From Luteimicrobium subarcticum (GTDB lineage: Bacteria > Actinomycetota > Actinomycetes > Actinomycetales > Cellulomonadaceae), in NCBI RefSeq assembly GCF_002798015.1, contig NZ_PGTZ01000007.1, positions 638,222 to 702,221 on the forward strand: a stretch of 64,000 nucleotides of DNA. Direction: 5' to 3'. The position numbers were made by a program, and so were the translations under genes. The notes under the pieces were generated by a model, which was not told the DNA's origin, made no database searches, and was given only the letters and a program-made list of their open reading frames with translations. Shown piece after piece: positions 8,203 to 17,173 of this stretch (within the stretch, counting starts at the first letter, position 1; each line of letters opens with the position of its first letter).

Positions 8203-9459
8203 ATGTCCTCGGCGCTGCAGGTGCTCGTCCGCCCCCACGCATTGATCGCGACGTCACCACATCGACGCGTGCCTCCTCGGCCGCCCGAGCGCCAAGAAGC
8301 TGGTTACCTCGAGAAGTTCGACGACAGCACGGTGTTCTACGACGTGTTCCGGTGCGGGCGGAAGGTCTTGGCCGTCGGTCCGCCCGCTCACGGCCTGGAA
8401 TCCGTGGTCGACGACGCCGTCGTCACGCCGGCTTTCGGTTCCAAAGGGTCGGGGGTGCACTTCGCCTCGGAGAAGGGTCTGGATCGTCTCGGACGCTTCT
8501 GGGCGTCGTCCCCGAGGTCGGACGGGCCGCTCCGCATCCGTGCTGGCGCAGGCCCGGACGACATCGAGGTCGGTGCCGATCTCGCGGGAGCGTTCGCTGG
8601 GAGGCGTGCAGTCATGACGCTGTCGAAAGACAACGACCTGGAGTGGATCCGGTATTGGGCGGGCTGGTACGCGCAGCGGCACGGTGCCGATGCCCTCGTC
8701 GTGTACGACAACGGATCCACGGCGTACTCGACGGGCGACCTCGTCGAGACGCTCGCCGGTACCGTGGGCGTTGCGGTCGCAGCCGTCGTGGAGTGGCCGT
8801 TCACGTACGGCCCGCAGGGCTTCGAGCCGTATCGGACGTGGGACTCGAACTACGCGCAGCACGGCGCGCTCGAGCACGCGAGGTGGCGGCTGCTTCGTCG
8901 GGCGGCAGGCATGGTGAACGCGGACATCGACGAGCTGATGCTCGACCCCGAGGGCCGTTCGGTGTTCGACGCGACGACCGCTTCGCGCTCTGGTGCACTG
9001 TCGGTGCCCAGCACGCTCCTCCATCCCGCACCGGGCGCAGTCCTTGGGCGACCGCGGCACAGCGACTCATATTTTGAGCGCGTCGAGAGGGAACCGACCG
9101 ACCCGAAGTGGTGTGTCGTCCCGTCGCGCCTCCCAGCGGTGGCGCAGCTGGGGATCCACGGGGTGGTCGGCGTCAGGATGGACCGCGCGCCCGGCTTCAG
9201 GCTCGGCCACTTCTACGCGATCACGACGAACTGGGCGACCGGTGACCGGATCGCGGCGCACGCCGATCTGTCGTCGTCGAAGGTCGACACCGAGTTCCGC
9301 AGCAGGTTCGCGGGAGAAGTGGCGTCGGTCGGAGTGGCTGAACCTGCCTCGCAGCGGCTCTCGGCGCGGGTGAGCCGCACCGCGTCACGCGCAGCGAGCG
9401 CTGCGCGCGAGCGCGTCAAGCGAAGCACGTTCGGGGCGGCGCTCCGACGACGCCGTTGA
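8203..9459 (+). CDS. GT92/DUF23-like glycosyltransferase
   Basis: The protein has 418 residues from the ATG at 8203. The central part (residues ~145-255) has the DUF23/GT92 pattern: LSKDNDLEWIRYWAGWY, VVYDNGSTAYS, and the metal-binding NADIDELML. Family members transfer galactose or related sugars. The N-terminal ~130 residues match nothing I recognise, and the C-terminus is a basic Arg/Ala/Ser-rich tail of ~50 residues. The reading frame stays open far upstream of 8203, but that part lies antisense to the convincing GT4 gene at 6943, so I take the ATG at 8203. No strong ribosome site is visible. Codon use is slightly less extreme in G/C than in the housekeeping genes. The call is moderate in detail. 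Confidence 0.78.
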   Translation: MSSALQVLVRPHALIATSPHRRVPPRPPERQEAGYLEKFDDSTVFYDVFRCGRKVLAVGPPAHGLESVVDDAVVTPAFGSKGSGVHFASEKGLDRLGRFWASSPRSDGPLRIRAGAGPDDIEVGADLAGAFAGRRAVMTLSKDNDLEWIRYWAGWYAQRHGADALVVYDNGSTAYSTGDLVETLAGTVGVAVAAVVEWPFTYGPQGFEPYRTWDSNYAQHGALEHARWRLLRRAAGMVNADIDELMLDPEGRSVFDATTASRSGALSVPSTLLHPAPGAVLGRPRHSDSYFERVEREPTDPKWCVVPSRLPAVAQLGIHGVVGVRMDRAPGFRLGHFYAITTNWATGDRIAAHADLSSSKVDTEFRSRFAGEVASVGVAEPASQRLSARVSRTASRAASAARERVKRSTFGAALRRRR

Positions 9460-9471
9460 CCGCCGGTCGCG

Positions 9472-10014
9472 TCAGACGAGGATGCCGTCAGTCGTTGGGG
9501 GCTCTTGGGAAACAGCATCGAGGGGGAGATCACGCACGTGACGAGCCGGCACGCCCACGTAGAGACCGTGGGCTCTGAGGTCGCTCGTAACCACGGCCCC
9601 GGCACCCACCACGCAACCGGGCCCGATAGTCACTCCCGGCAGGACCATGGCCCCTGATCCGATCCAGGTGCCGGTGCCGATGGTGATTCCCTCTGCGTGG
9701 TGCTCACCCGCCCGGCCGTCCGGCGCACCGATTCGGTGCGCGCCCGTCACAAGACTGACGTTGTCCCCGATCCCCACGTTCTCTCCGAGAACGATCGGTC
9801 CGGACGTGTCGATCGTCATCCGTGGGCCGAGGTAGCAACCTCGCGGCACGGTCAGTGGCCCGACATCGCGGATCAACAGGCCAGCGCAGACCTCGGCGTG
9901 GTCGTCGACGTGCACGGCGGCGCGCGAGAGTATCCGTCGCCGGGCGCGCTGTCGCCACAAGGGCCACCCCGCGATCCAGACGATGGTCTCGCGGCGCCTC
10001 GAGTAGGCGGGCAT
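9472..10014 (-). CDS. LbetaH (hexapeptide-repeat) acyltransferase, WcaF/maltose-acetyltransferase-like
   Basis: The protein has 180 residues from the ATG at 10014, chosen because TTGAGGAGA precedes it on the minus strand; longer in-frame starts would run into the neighbouring gene. It has a left-handed beta-helix of hexapeptide repeats (IVLGENVGIGDNVSLVTGAH, then ITIGTGTWIGSGAMVLPGVT), a His (TGAHRI) placed as in acetyltransferase active sites, and the GVPARHV C-terminal signature. It probably O-acetylates a sugar in the polysaccharide using acetyl-CoA. It follows the GT2 gene at 10079 by 64 bases in the same direction, so the two are likely co-transcribed. Membrane association of its hydrophobic N-terminus is uncertain. 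Confidence 0.85.
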   Translation of the reverse strand: MPAYSRRRETIVWIAGWPLWRQRARRRILSRAAVHVDDHAEVCAGLLIRDVGPLTVPRGCYLGPRMTIDTSGPIVLGENVGIGDNVSLVTGAHRIGAPDGRAGEHHAEGITIGTGTWIGSGAMVLPGVTIGPGCVVGAGAVVTSDLRAHGLYVGVPARHVRDLPLDAVSQEPPTTDGILV

Positions 10015-10078
10015 GTGTCTCCTCAAGCAGCTCTCGACGGCCAGCGACCGGTCGACGTCGTGGTCCTCATGGCAAGCG

Positions 10079-11110
10079 TCATGCGCTTCCCAGGTAGCGC
10101 CGAGTCTTCCGCACGAGATTCCCACCGCGCATGTGCACATAGCACAGTCGGCCCACAGCTCGCCGTGTGCGCGCAGACTGATCGTCCTGCACGAGGCGGG
10201 CGAGGAGCCGTTGCGCGAGCGATGAGCTCCCCGGTCGCGTGCTTTGGCCCAGCGCGAGGAACTCGACCGACATCTCGCTCTCGTTGCGGGCCACGCACTC
10301 GAGGCCGGTCCAGACAGCGTGCGACGCGATCCGCTTCTCGACGGCCCGTCGCAGGCCCACGCTGCTTGGCGGGATCGCCATCCGGAACGTGCGCAGCCGC
10401 TCGGAGAGGTCCGCGAGCTGGCTGTATCGCGTGTGATGCATGTTCTTGTCGTGGATTCGATAGTGCGCCTGTGGAGGACCGCTCAGTCTGACGACCGAGC
10501 CGTGGAGCGCGCTCTGCAGCCAGTAGTAGAGGTCCCCCGTGTGGGGGAGGTCCTCCCGATACGGCCCGACGGCATCGAGTGCGCTCCGCGAGATGATCGC
10601 TTCAGGGCTGTAGATCACGTTGGTGGCGAGCCGGCATACCTGCTCGACCCACCTGCTGCCGCTGATCACGTGGGCATGGCCCGGGGCGTCGGAGACCGCA
10701 GTGGGTCGATCCCGAAAGACATCGACCGGGCCGTAGATCAACGCGAGATCCGGGTTTGCGAGGAAGGCGTCCTGTGCTCGTCGCAGCGCCCCCGGGGTGA
10801 GGAGGTCGTCCGCGGACAGGAGGACGACGAGGTCACCGCCGACCTGCGCCAGCCCGTCGTTGTACGTCCGGATATGTCCTTGGTTGGTCTCGTGGACGAC
10901 GATTCGCACTCGCCCGTCGCCGTCCGCGATCCGCTGTGCGACCCGCAGGCTGTCGTCCGTCGAGCAGTCGTCCACGATGATCACCTCGACCTGGACGGAG
11001 TCCTGGTCGAGAACACTTCGTACCGCGCGCTCGAGGAAGCGTGCGTAGTTGTAACAGGGGATCACAACGGAGAAGAGCGGCTCTCCTGCGCCCCGTGTAC
11101 TGCCCGTCAT
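10079..11110 (-). CDS. GT2-family glycosyltransferase
   Basis: The 343-residue GT-A enzyme starts FSVVIPCYNYARFLERAVRS and continues with VIIVDDCSTDDSL near residue 45, VVLLSADDLLTPG near residue 95 and the acceptor-side SGPPQAHYRIHDKNMHHTRY near residue 220. It is expected to add a sugar from a nucleotide donor to the surface glycan on the cytosolic face. It is the first gene of a two-gene minus-strand unit with the hexapeptide acyltransferase at 9472. Its 5' end is divergent from the Wzt-like ABC gene, with 149 bases between them for both promoters. The sugar cannot be predicted. Confidence 0.9.
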   Translation of the reverse strand: MTGSTRGAGEPLFSVVIPCYNYARFLERAVRSVLDQDSVQVEVIIVDDCSTDDSLRVAQRIADGDGRVRIVVHETNQGHIRTYNDGLAQVGGDLVVLLSADDLLTPGALRRAQDAFLANPDLALIYGPVDVFRDRPTAVSDAPGHAHVISGSRWVEQVCRLATNVIYSPEAIISRSALDAVGPYREDLPHTGDLYYWLQSALHGSVVRLSGPPQAHYRIHDKNMHHTRYSQLADLSERLRTFRMAIPPSSVGLRRAVEKRIASHAVWTGLECVARNESEMSVEFLALGQSTRPGSSSLAQRLLARLVQDDQSARTRRAVGRLCYVHMRGGNLVRKTRRYLGSA

Positions 11111-11259
11111 GGACTGCCGCCCCTCCCGTGATCAGCGGTGGCCGCGCGTCGCCGCGCTCACACGGTAGCGACCCATCCTGCGTCGACGGCCACGTCGAGC
11201 GGGGTTTTCACCCGGACCGTCGGCACGGAGACCTCCGCGGGTCGCCTATCGTTCCTGTC

Positions 11260-12471
11260 GTGCCCCCGAACCAGCCAGCCGTCCGGGCGGTCGGACTCGG
11301 GAAGACGTTCCAGATCGGCCGTACCGACTCACGCGCCACCGCCGTCGAGGCGGCGCTGCGCTTCGTGCGCAACCCCAGTCGTCGCGGGGCGGCGTCCGAG
11401 CTCCGGGTGCTCGACGACCTCACCTTCGACATCGAGTGGGGTTCGGCGACGGGGATCATCGGACGAAACGGCGCGGGCAAGTCGACCCTGTTGAAGATCC
11501 TCACGCGTGTCTCGCCTCCGACGGACGGCCGCATCGAGCTGGCGGGCCGCGTCGGTTCGCTCCTCGAGGTGGGGACGGGGTTCCACCCAGAGCTCACAGG
11601 CCGCGAGAACATCTTCCTCAACGGCAGCCTGCTGGGGATGACGCGCAAGGAGATCCGCGCACGGTTCGACGAGATCGTCGACTTCTCCGGGGTGGAGAAG
11701 TTCCTCGAGACACCCGTCAAGCGCTACTCGTCCGGGATGTACGTGCGGCTGGCGTTCGCCGTCGCAGCCCACCTGGAGACGGAGATCCTCGCCATCGACG
11801 AGGTGCTCGCGGTGGGCGACGCCGACTTCCAGGCCAAGTCGCTCCGTCGCATGAGAGAGGTTGCGAAGGAGGGGCGGACCGTCCTGTTCGTGAGCCACCA
11901 GCCGCAGACGGTCCTCTCGTTGTGCACGTCGGCCATGTTTCTCGATCGCGGTCAGCTCGCCTACCACGGTGACGTCGAGGGCGCGCTCGATCTCTACCGA
12001 CGCTCCTACGAGAAGTTCGCCGTGGAGCAGTCGGACCCGTCAGCCCGGCCGGGGTCGGGCGAGATCCGCGCCGCCGAGGTCCAGGTCGGGGCCGACCAGT
12101 ACGAGCCGGAGGACGAGAAGGTCGTGACGGTGCACGTGCCACCGCACCCTGCCGAGAGCGCGCCCTACTACGTCTCGTGCCACGTCAACGACGTCAACGG
12201 CACAGTGCTCCTGCAGTGCGACTCGCGGCTGGTCGGCGGGTGGTACGACCCGACGACAGACAACACCGTCGAGCTGCGAATCACGTCGCCATGGCTCAAG
12301 CCGGGGCGCTACACGATCGACGTGTTCGTCTGCGGGCGCGTCGTCCTCGACTCGTGGGAAGGTGCTGCGGCCTTCGAGGTCTACCCCCACAACCCCTATC
12401 CGGAGTTCGCGACCGACGACGCGTTCGAGAGCGGTCTGGTCTTTCCGAGATTCCAGTACAAGGTGAGCTGA
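11260..12471 (+). CDS. Wzt-like polysaccharide ABC transporter ATPase with C-terminal glycan-binding-like domain
   Basis: The protein has 403 residues from GTG 11260, whose product opens with PPNQPAVRAVGLGKTF; longer in-frame starts would enter the divergent gene's promoter region. The ATPase domain covers residues ~8-245: Walker A GRNGAGKST at ~68-76, LLEVGTGFHPELTGRENIFL (the polysaccharide-exporter hallmark), signature YSSGMYVRL and Walker B ILAIDEVLAVGD. Residues ~265-400 form an extra beta-rich domain resembling the Wzt carbohydrate-binding C-terminus, which in O9a-type systems recognises the finished chain end. It pairs with the permease that starts one base after its stop. Together they should flip undecaprenyl-linked glycan outward. 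The C-terminal domain means export may be coupled to a terminal modification (known for Wzt; inferred here). Confidence 0.92.
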   Translation: MPPNQPAVRAVGLGKTFQIGRTDSRATAVEAALRFVRNPSRRGAASELRVLDDLTFDIEWGSATGIIGRNGAGKSTLLKILTRVSPPTDGRIELAGRVGSLLEVGTGFHPELTGRENIFLNGSLLGMTRKEIRARFDEIVDFSGVEKFLETPVKRYSSGMYVRLAFAVAAHLETEILAIDEVLAVGDADFQAKSLRRMREVAKEGRTVLFVSHQPQTVLSLCTSAMFLDRGQLAYHGDVEGALDLYRRSYEKFAVEQSDPSARPGSGEIRAAEVQVGADQYEPEDEKVVTVHVPPHPAESAPYYVSCHVNDVNGTVLLQCDSRLVGGWYDPTTDNTVELRITSPWLKPGRYTIDVFVCGRVVLDSWEGAAAFEVYPHNPYPEFATDDAFESGLVFPRFQYKVS

Positions 12472-12472
12472 C

Positions 12473-13294
12473 GTGGCCGAGACAGTGGTGATCACGCCGC
12501 CGGGGCGCTTCAGCGTCCCCCACTGGCGCGAGCTGTGGAACGCACGCGAGATCCTCTTCCAGTTCGGGATGCGCGACGTGCTGCTGCGCTACCGTCAGAC
12601 CGCTGTCGGGGTCGCGTGGGTCGTGGTCCAGCCGTTGGCGGCGGCCGCGGTGTTCTCGGTGGTCTTCGGCCGCGTCGCAGGGCTGTCCAGTGCCGGCGTC
12701 CCGTACTTCTTGTTCACCTACATGGGCATGCTGGCCTGGACGCTCTTCAGCACGGCGCTCTCGCGCTCGGCCGCATCGGTCGTCGGCAGCCAGGCCCTCA
12801 TCCAGAAGGTGTTCTTCCCTCGCCTGATCGTCCCGGCAGCATCCGTGCTCTCCTCGGTCGTCGATTTCGTGGTCGGACTGTTGTTCGGGTTGGTGCTGCT
12901 CGTCGTCTACGGGGTGAACCCGGGCTTCCAGGTGCTGCTCGCGCCCGTCGTCGCTCTGCTCTTCCTGATGTTCGGGCTCGGCATCGGCACTGCGGCCTCC
13001 GCCGTGATGGTCCGCTACCGCGACGTCGCCTACGTGCTGCCCTGGCTGATCCAAGTGCTGCTCTTCGCGTCACCTGTCGCGTACGCGCTGGACGCCGTGC
13101 CGTCGAGCCTCAAGCTGTGGTTCGAGGCGAACCCGCTGACCTGGTACCTCGAGCTCTTCCGCTACACGCTCCTTCGGCAGCCGGCGCCGCCGGCATGGCA
13201 GTTCGTGGGAGCGGCGGTGCTCGCGCCCCTGGTCCTGGCCGGCGGCGTCCTGGTGTTCCAGCAGTTCGAACGGCGCTTCGCGGACATCGTGTGA
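12473..13294 (+). CDS. Wzm/TagG-like ABC-2 polysaccharide export permease
   Basis: The 273-residue ABC-2 type permease begins with GTG, one base after the Wzt-like stop. It has a short cytosolic N-terminus with an amphipathic region (HWRELWNAREILFQFGMRDV), then about six membrane spans; RYRQTAVGVAWVVVQPL just before the first span is typical of Wzm/TagG. It forms the channel through which lipid-linked glycan crosses the membrane. Its stop (TGATG) overlaps the start of the next glycosyltransferase by one base, so transporter and glycosyltransferase are made together. Its presence in a locus that also has a Wzy/ligase-like protein is discussed among the findings. Confidence 0.92.
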   Translation: MAETVVITPPGRFSVPHWRELWNAREILFQFGMRDVLLRYRQTAVGVAWVVVQPLAAAAVFSVVFGRVAGLSSAGVPYFLFTYMGMLAWTLFSTALSRSAASVVGSQALIQKVFFPRLIVPAASVLSSVVDFVVGLLFGLVLLVVYGVNPGFQVLLAPVVALLFLMFGLGIGTAASAVMVRYRDVAYVLPWLIQVLLFASPVAYALDAVPSSLKLWFEANPLTWYLELFRYTLLRQPAPPAWQFVGAAVLAPLVLAGGVLVFQQFERRFADIV

Positions 13295-14301
13295 TGGCCG
13301 TCGAGCTCCCGAACCGTGCGCAAGACGGTTCGCCGACGGTGAGCGTGATCGTCATCACCTTCGCCCGGCCCACGTACGTGGCCCAGTGCTTGGCCCATCT
13401 CGCCCGCCTGCGCACGCGCCCCGCGCAGGTGATCGTGGTCGACGGGTCGCCCGACGACGACACGGCGGCCGTCGTCACGGACATGTCGGATGTCGACTAC
13501 GTCCGGCACGCCCTCGGCCGGGGGACGATGCCCGAGTCGAGGCAGCTGGGACTCGCCCGAGCCACCGGCGACGTGGTCGCCTTCATCGACGACGACGCCT
13601 ACGTGGACCCCGAGTGGATCGACGAGCTTGTGCGACCGTACGCCGATCCGGAGGTCGTCGGGGTCGGCGGCCGTGCCGTCAACGGCATCCCGGGGGAGGA
13701 CGTCGAGGGCCTGGACGAGATCGGCCGCTTGCGTCCGGACGGCACGCTGACGGGGTACTTCGGCGCGGATCCGCACGAGGTCGTCGACGTCGACCACCTC
13801 CTCGGCGCCAACATGTCGTTCCGACGCTCGGCGTTGCAGGAGATCGGGGGCATCCGAGGCAACTACCCCGGCACGTGCCTCTGCGAGGAGTCCGACATCT
13901 CGCTCCGTCTAGGGTTACGCGGCGGGCGACTCGTCTTCGCGCCGGCGGCTGTCGTCCGCCACGTCGCAGCGCCGTACACCACTGGTGGTCAGCGGTTCGA
14001 CCGGCGCTACCTGTACTACTCGCGCCGCAACCATGTGGTCCTGCTCGCGCGGGTCTTCGGCTGGGCCAGCCCGATGCTGCGGCGCTACGCGAGGACGGCC
14101 ATCGTCGCTCAGCGCTCCTACCTGAGGGTGTTCTGGGAGCGTGCTACCGGCGCCGAGGGGGACGGCTCGACCTCCTCGCGTCTGCGTGCGCCGATCGTGC
14201 TCACGCGGTCGGTCGTCGAGATGGTCGGTCTCGTGGCCGGGGTCCCCGCAGCGTGGGTGGCGCGGGCCCGGGATCGGCGAGCGGGCGTCCGAAGCCCTTG
14301 A
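13294..14301 (+). CDS. GT2-family glycosyltransferase
   Basis: The protein has 335 residues from the ATG that overlaps the permease stop by one base. GT-A motifs are TVSVIVITFARPTYV, VIVVDGSPDDD, AFIDDDAYVDPEWID near residue 100, the acceptor-side LGANMSFRRSAL and CEESDISLRL. It transfers one sugar, presumably onto the chain exported by the Wzm/Wzt pair directly upstream. Codon 208 (13915-13917) is TTA, which is rare in this genome type. The gene runs tail-to-tail with the minus-strand operon ending at 14308, leaving six bases between them, so no classical terminator separates the two. Confidence 0.9.
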   Translation: MAVELPNRAQDGSPTVSVIVITFARPTYVAQCLAHLARLRTRPAQVIVVDGSPDDDTAAVVTDMSDVDYVRHALGRGTMPESRQLGLARATGDVVAFIDDDAYVDPEWIDELVRPYADPEVVGVGGRAVNGIPGEDVEGLDEIGRLRPDGTLTGYFGADPHEVVDVDHLLGANMSFRRSALQEIGGIRGNYPGTCLCEESDISLRLGLRGGRLVFAPAAVVRHVAAPYTTGGQRFDRRYLYYSRRNHVVLLARVFGWASPMLRRYARTAIVAQRSYLRVFWERATGAEGDGSTSSRLRAPIVLTRSVVEMVGLVAGVPAAWVARARDRRAGVRSP

Positions 14302-14307
14302 TGACGG

Positions 14308-15246
14308 TCAGCGTCGGCGGAGGCTCCGGCCGAGCCCGCGCGCCGCGTCGACGGGTGCACGGCGCGCGCCCCAAGCAAGCTCCGCCATGGCGTCGCCAGG
14401 TCCGTTTCTCCGGGCGACACCGACGGCAGCGGCGCCCGCCTCGGTCGCGGCCCTGCCGCGGAAGCGCGTCAGATGCTCCTCGAGCAGCTCCGCGTTGTGA
14501 GAGTCGCCCCGCAGTCGCGCCGCAGCCGCGAGCCGGACGAGCGACTGCTCCATGACCGACCGGCGCGCCCGAACGTTGGCGCGGTCGGTGCTCGTCATGT
14601 TCGCGTCGTGGCGGCGGTAGCCGAGTGCTTCGCCCGGCACGCAGGAGAACGTGCCCTCGTACAGCAGCCGGAGCATGAACTCGAAGTCCTCCATGATCGG
14701 CAGCTCCGGGGCGAACCCCCCGACCGTCACGAACGCGTCTCGACGAATCATGAGAGTGCCGCAGATGTGAGGCGTGGGCACGGCGCCGCGGAGCATGTCT
14801 GCGGCCGTCGCAGGCACGGCAGGGAACGCCGGCTCGAAGGGAGCCCCGCTGGCATCCATGTGCCATCCGCCCACATAGCAGGCCGGTGCGTCGGGGGTGC
14901 GCAGCAGCGACTCGACCTGAAGGGCGAGCCGCTCCGGGATCCACAGGTCGTCGTCGTCGTGGAACACGACGAGGCTTCCGCGCGACTCGCCGAAGCCGAC
15001 GTTGCGTGAACGACCGAGGGTTGCGGGGCGCGTCGTGATGACACGCGTGCGGGGGATCCCGTCCAGCGCTGCCGTGAGCCAGACGTCGTCCTCGACCCCG
15101 TTGTCGACGATCACCAGCTCCCACATCTCGTACGTCTGGTTCGCGACGGTCTCGACCGCGGCGCGCAGATACGGCGAACGGCGGTTGGTCGGCAGGACGA
15201 TGCTGACGAGCGGACGTGGCGTGGTCTGTGACGCGTCCGGAATCAT
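14308..15246 (-). CDS. GT2-family glycosyltransferase
   Basis: The protein has 312 residues. The ATG at 15246 forms an ATGA overlap with the stop of the preceding GT2 gene, and the protein then begins with a sensible fold start (PRPLVSIVLPTNRRSPYLRA). Motifs are LVIVDNGVEDD, VVFHDDDDLWIPERL near residue 95 and MEDFEFMLRLLYEG near residue 185. The C-terminal ~60 residues are Arg/Ala-rich. It is the last gene of a five-gene minus-strand operon in which every junction is a 4-base overlap. It most likely acts on the same glycan as the neighbouring GT2 enzyme. Substrate unknown. Confidence 0.9.
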   Translation of the reverse strand: MIPDASQTTPRPLVSIVLPTNRRSPYLRAAVETVANQTYEMWELVIVDNGVEDDVWLTAALDGIPRTRVITTRPATLGRSRNVGFGESRGSLVVFHDDDDLWIPERLALQVESLLRTPDAPACYVGGWHMDASGAPFEPAFPAVPATAADMLRGAVPTPHICGTLMIRRDAFVTVGGFAPELPIMEDFEFMLRLLYEGTFSCVPGEALGYRRHDANMTSTDRANVRARRSVMEQSLVRLAAAARLRGDSHNAELLEEHLTRFRGRAATEAGAAAVGVARRNGPGDAMAELAWGARRAPVDAARGLGRSLRRR

Positions 15247-16157
15247 CGGTGTCCCTCTTCGGTCGTGACGTGCGGGCGAGGCGCCCGGCGGAGCGCCGCC
15301 ACCGCCTCCGGCCGCCCCCCATGCAGGACGACCTCGCGCAGACCGAGGAGGTTCCCGTGAAGTCGCCCCTCGCGGTCGGGACGGTGTCGATCGCGGAGGT
15401 GGATCACGTTCGCGCCGAGGTAGACCGCCCAGTCGTGGACAAGCTGACGGGCGCTCTTGGTCCCCTTGCGCCACAGGTAGAAGGGGTTCACGATCTGCGC
15501 GAAACCGAGCGTTCGCCCATCGACGCGGCCCGACCCGACGGCCAGGTGGACAGCCACGCACCCGTGGTAGTGGACGACGCGACCGAGGCGGCCGGCACGC
15601 ACGCTGAAGTCGTAGTCCTCCTGCCAGGCGTAGAGCCGCAGCCGCTCGTCGAACGGCTCACCAGCGACCACCGCACCGCGTGCCGTCATGTTCGCACCGT
15701 AGGCCGCCCGGACGTCGCGTTCGAACTCCGTGGGCCTGTGCGCGGCGAGTGCGCCTGCAGCCTCGTCGCGAGAGATCTCGCGGTCCTCGTTCGCGCCGTC
15801 GACGACCACGAGGCCCGTCATGAGCGCGACGTCGGGGTGCCCGGTCATGTAGGCACGCGCCTTCTCGATGTAGTCACGGGCGAGGACCGCGTCGTCGTCC
15901 ATGAAGGTCACCAGGTCGGGAAGCACCTCGAGCGATCGGAAAGCGGTGTTGCGCTGTACGGAGGATCCGCGTTCACCGACGACGACCCGCACCCACGGGT
16001 CCGCGCGGAAGGCGTTCGGCACGTCGCCGTCCGCGGCGACCCCCAGGACGACCAGGTCGGGACGGATCGTCTGGGCACGCAACGAATCGACCGTCCGTCC
16101 TAGCACCTCAGGTCGACGGGTGCTCGCGATCAGGACGATGTGCTGAGGAGCTGTCAC
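15243..16157 (-). CDS. GT2-family glycosyltransferase
   Basis: The protein has 304 residues if started at GTG 16157, which makes a GTGA overlap with the TolB-like gene and matches every other junction in this operon. An upstream GTG at 16181, preceded by AAGGAAG, would add eight residues. Motifs are HIVLIASTRRPEVL, LVTFMDDDAVLARDYIE near residue 85, GANMTARGAV and YAWQEDYDFSVRAGR near residue 190. The C-terminal region includes FYLWRKGTKSARQLVHDW, often seen in exopolysaccharide glycosyltransferases. It is the fourth gene of the operon transcribed from 19337. It probably adds a sugar to the surface polymer; the specific sugar is not predictable. Confidence 0.87.
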   Translation of the reverse strand: MTAPQHIVLIASTRRPEVLGRTVDSLRAQTIRPDLVVLGVAADGDVPNAFRADPWVRVVVGERGSSVQRNTAFRSLEVLPDLVTFMDDDAVLARDYIEKARAYMTGHPDVALMTGLVVVDGANEDREISRDEAAGALAAHRPTEFERDVRAAYGANMTARGAVVAGEPFDERLRLYAWQEDYDFSVRAGRLGRVVHYHGCVAVHLAVGSGRVDGRTLGFAQIVNPFYLWRKGTKSARQLVHDWAVYLGANVIHLRDRHRPDREGRLHGNLLGLREVVLHGGRPEAVAALRRAPRPHVTTEEGHR

Positions 16158-17173
16158 GGCTTGACCACTGACGGGGACCACGCTTCCTTGATCAGTACCT
16201 CGGGGGAGGAGCGGCCCGCGGCCGGCATCTGCCAGACGTCCGAGACGCCCGTCTGCCCGTCACGCGGAACGCCGTACATGAGCGTCGCGCTGTCGAGCCA
16301 GGCGATCTGGTCGTCGACCGATCTCTTCTCTGCGCTCAGGATCGTGATGGTGCCGGTGGCAAGGTCCAGCACTGCTGGGGTCCAGTGGGTCGCGCCCCCT
16401 TCGCCGACGTTGCGCTTAAAGGCGATGCGCGTGCCGTCCGGCGACAGCGACGGACACTCGACATGGTCGACCACGACGGTCAGCGTCCTGCGCGCGAGGT
16501 CTCCCTTGACGAGCCAGGTGTGCCCCATCGACTTCGACTGGGTGGTTGCGTAGAACGTGTTGTCGTCGGCGAACGTCACGCCCCACATGTTCCGATCAAC
16601 CGGCCGGATGGTGTGTCCGTCCTCGATGAGCCGGTAGTCCTCGATGTTGCCGTAGTCCGTCCCGTCCGTCCCATGGATCTCGGTCACGGTCGAGAAGTTG
16701 GTGGAGGCGTACGAGTGTCCCGTGACGAATGCCGTCGTCCCGACCAGTGTTCCATCAGGCGACAGCCTGGTGCGGCTCGGGACGCCCGGGAGCGCCCACG
16801 AGCTCGTGACCTTCCAGTCAGCGTCGAGGAGCTCCGCCTCCCACGTGGTCACCACGCCGGGCTTCGTCCGGAGACAGGCTGCCTGTGCCGCCTGAGCGTC
16901 GATCCGGTCGCACGTCACCCCGGTGAACGCGCGCGGGCCTGCCGGGTCGTCGAGCGCGACCTCGGCCACCCGCCCGTACAGGTTGCCCGTCGCCGTGCTG
17001 CGGAACACGATCCGTGGCTGCCGGGAGAGCGTAGCGAGGTCGGCCTGCTCGACCTGGGTGGGCTTCTTCTGCTCAGCATGGGAACGCACGACCGCTCGCC
17101 ACGTGTAGGCACCGCTCGCGACGAGCACGACCACCACCAGTGCGGCGAAGGCCGTCAGGTTCCTCCGCTTCAT
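16154..17173 (-). CDS. membrane-anchored TolB/PD40-like beta-propeller protein
   Basis: The 339-residue protein has an N-terminal anchor: MKRRNL, then a hydrophobic segment at ~8-26, then an exported domain. The body has propeller repeats of the TolB/WD40-like (PD40) type, clearest in RTRLSPDGTLVGTTAF near residue 135 and CPSLSPDGTRIAFKRN near residue 245. Cysteines at CDRIDAQAAQAAC could pair outside the cell. No enzymatic motif is visible, so it is likely a binding or sensor protein at the cell surface. It is translationally coupled on both sides: ATGA with the MFS gene upstream, GTGA with the GT2 gene downstream. Its role may be tied to glycan export or quality control, but that is inference only. 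Confidence 0.8.
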   Translation of the reverse strand: MKRRNLTAFAALVVVVLVASGAYTWRAVVRSHAEQKKPTQVEQADLATLSRQPRIVFRSTATGNLYGRVAEVALDDPAGPRAFTGVTCDRIDAQAAQAACLRTKPGVVTTWEAELLDADWKVTSSWALPGVPSRTRLSPDGTLVGTTAFVTGHSYASTNFSTVTEIHGTDGTDYGNIEDYRLIEDGHTIRPVDRNMWGVTFADDNTFYATTQSKSMGHTWLVKGDLARRTLTVVVDHVECPSLSPDGTRIAFKRNVGEGGATHWTPAVLDLATGTITILSAEKRSVDDQIAWLDSATLMYGVPRDGQTGVSDVWQMPAAGRSSPEVLIKEAWSPSVVKP

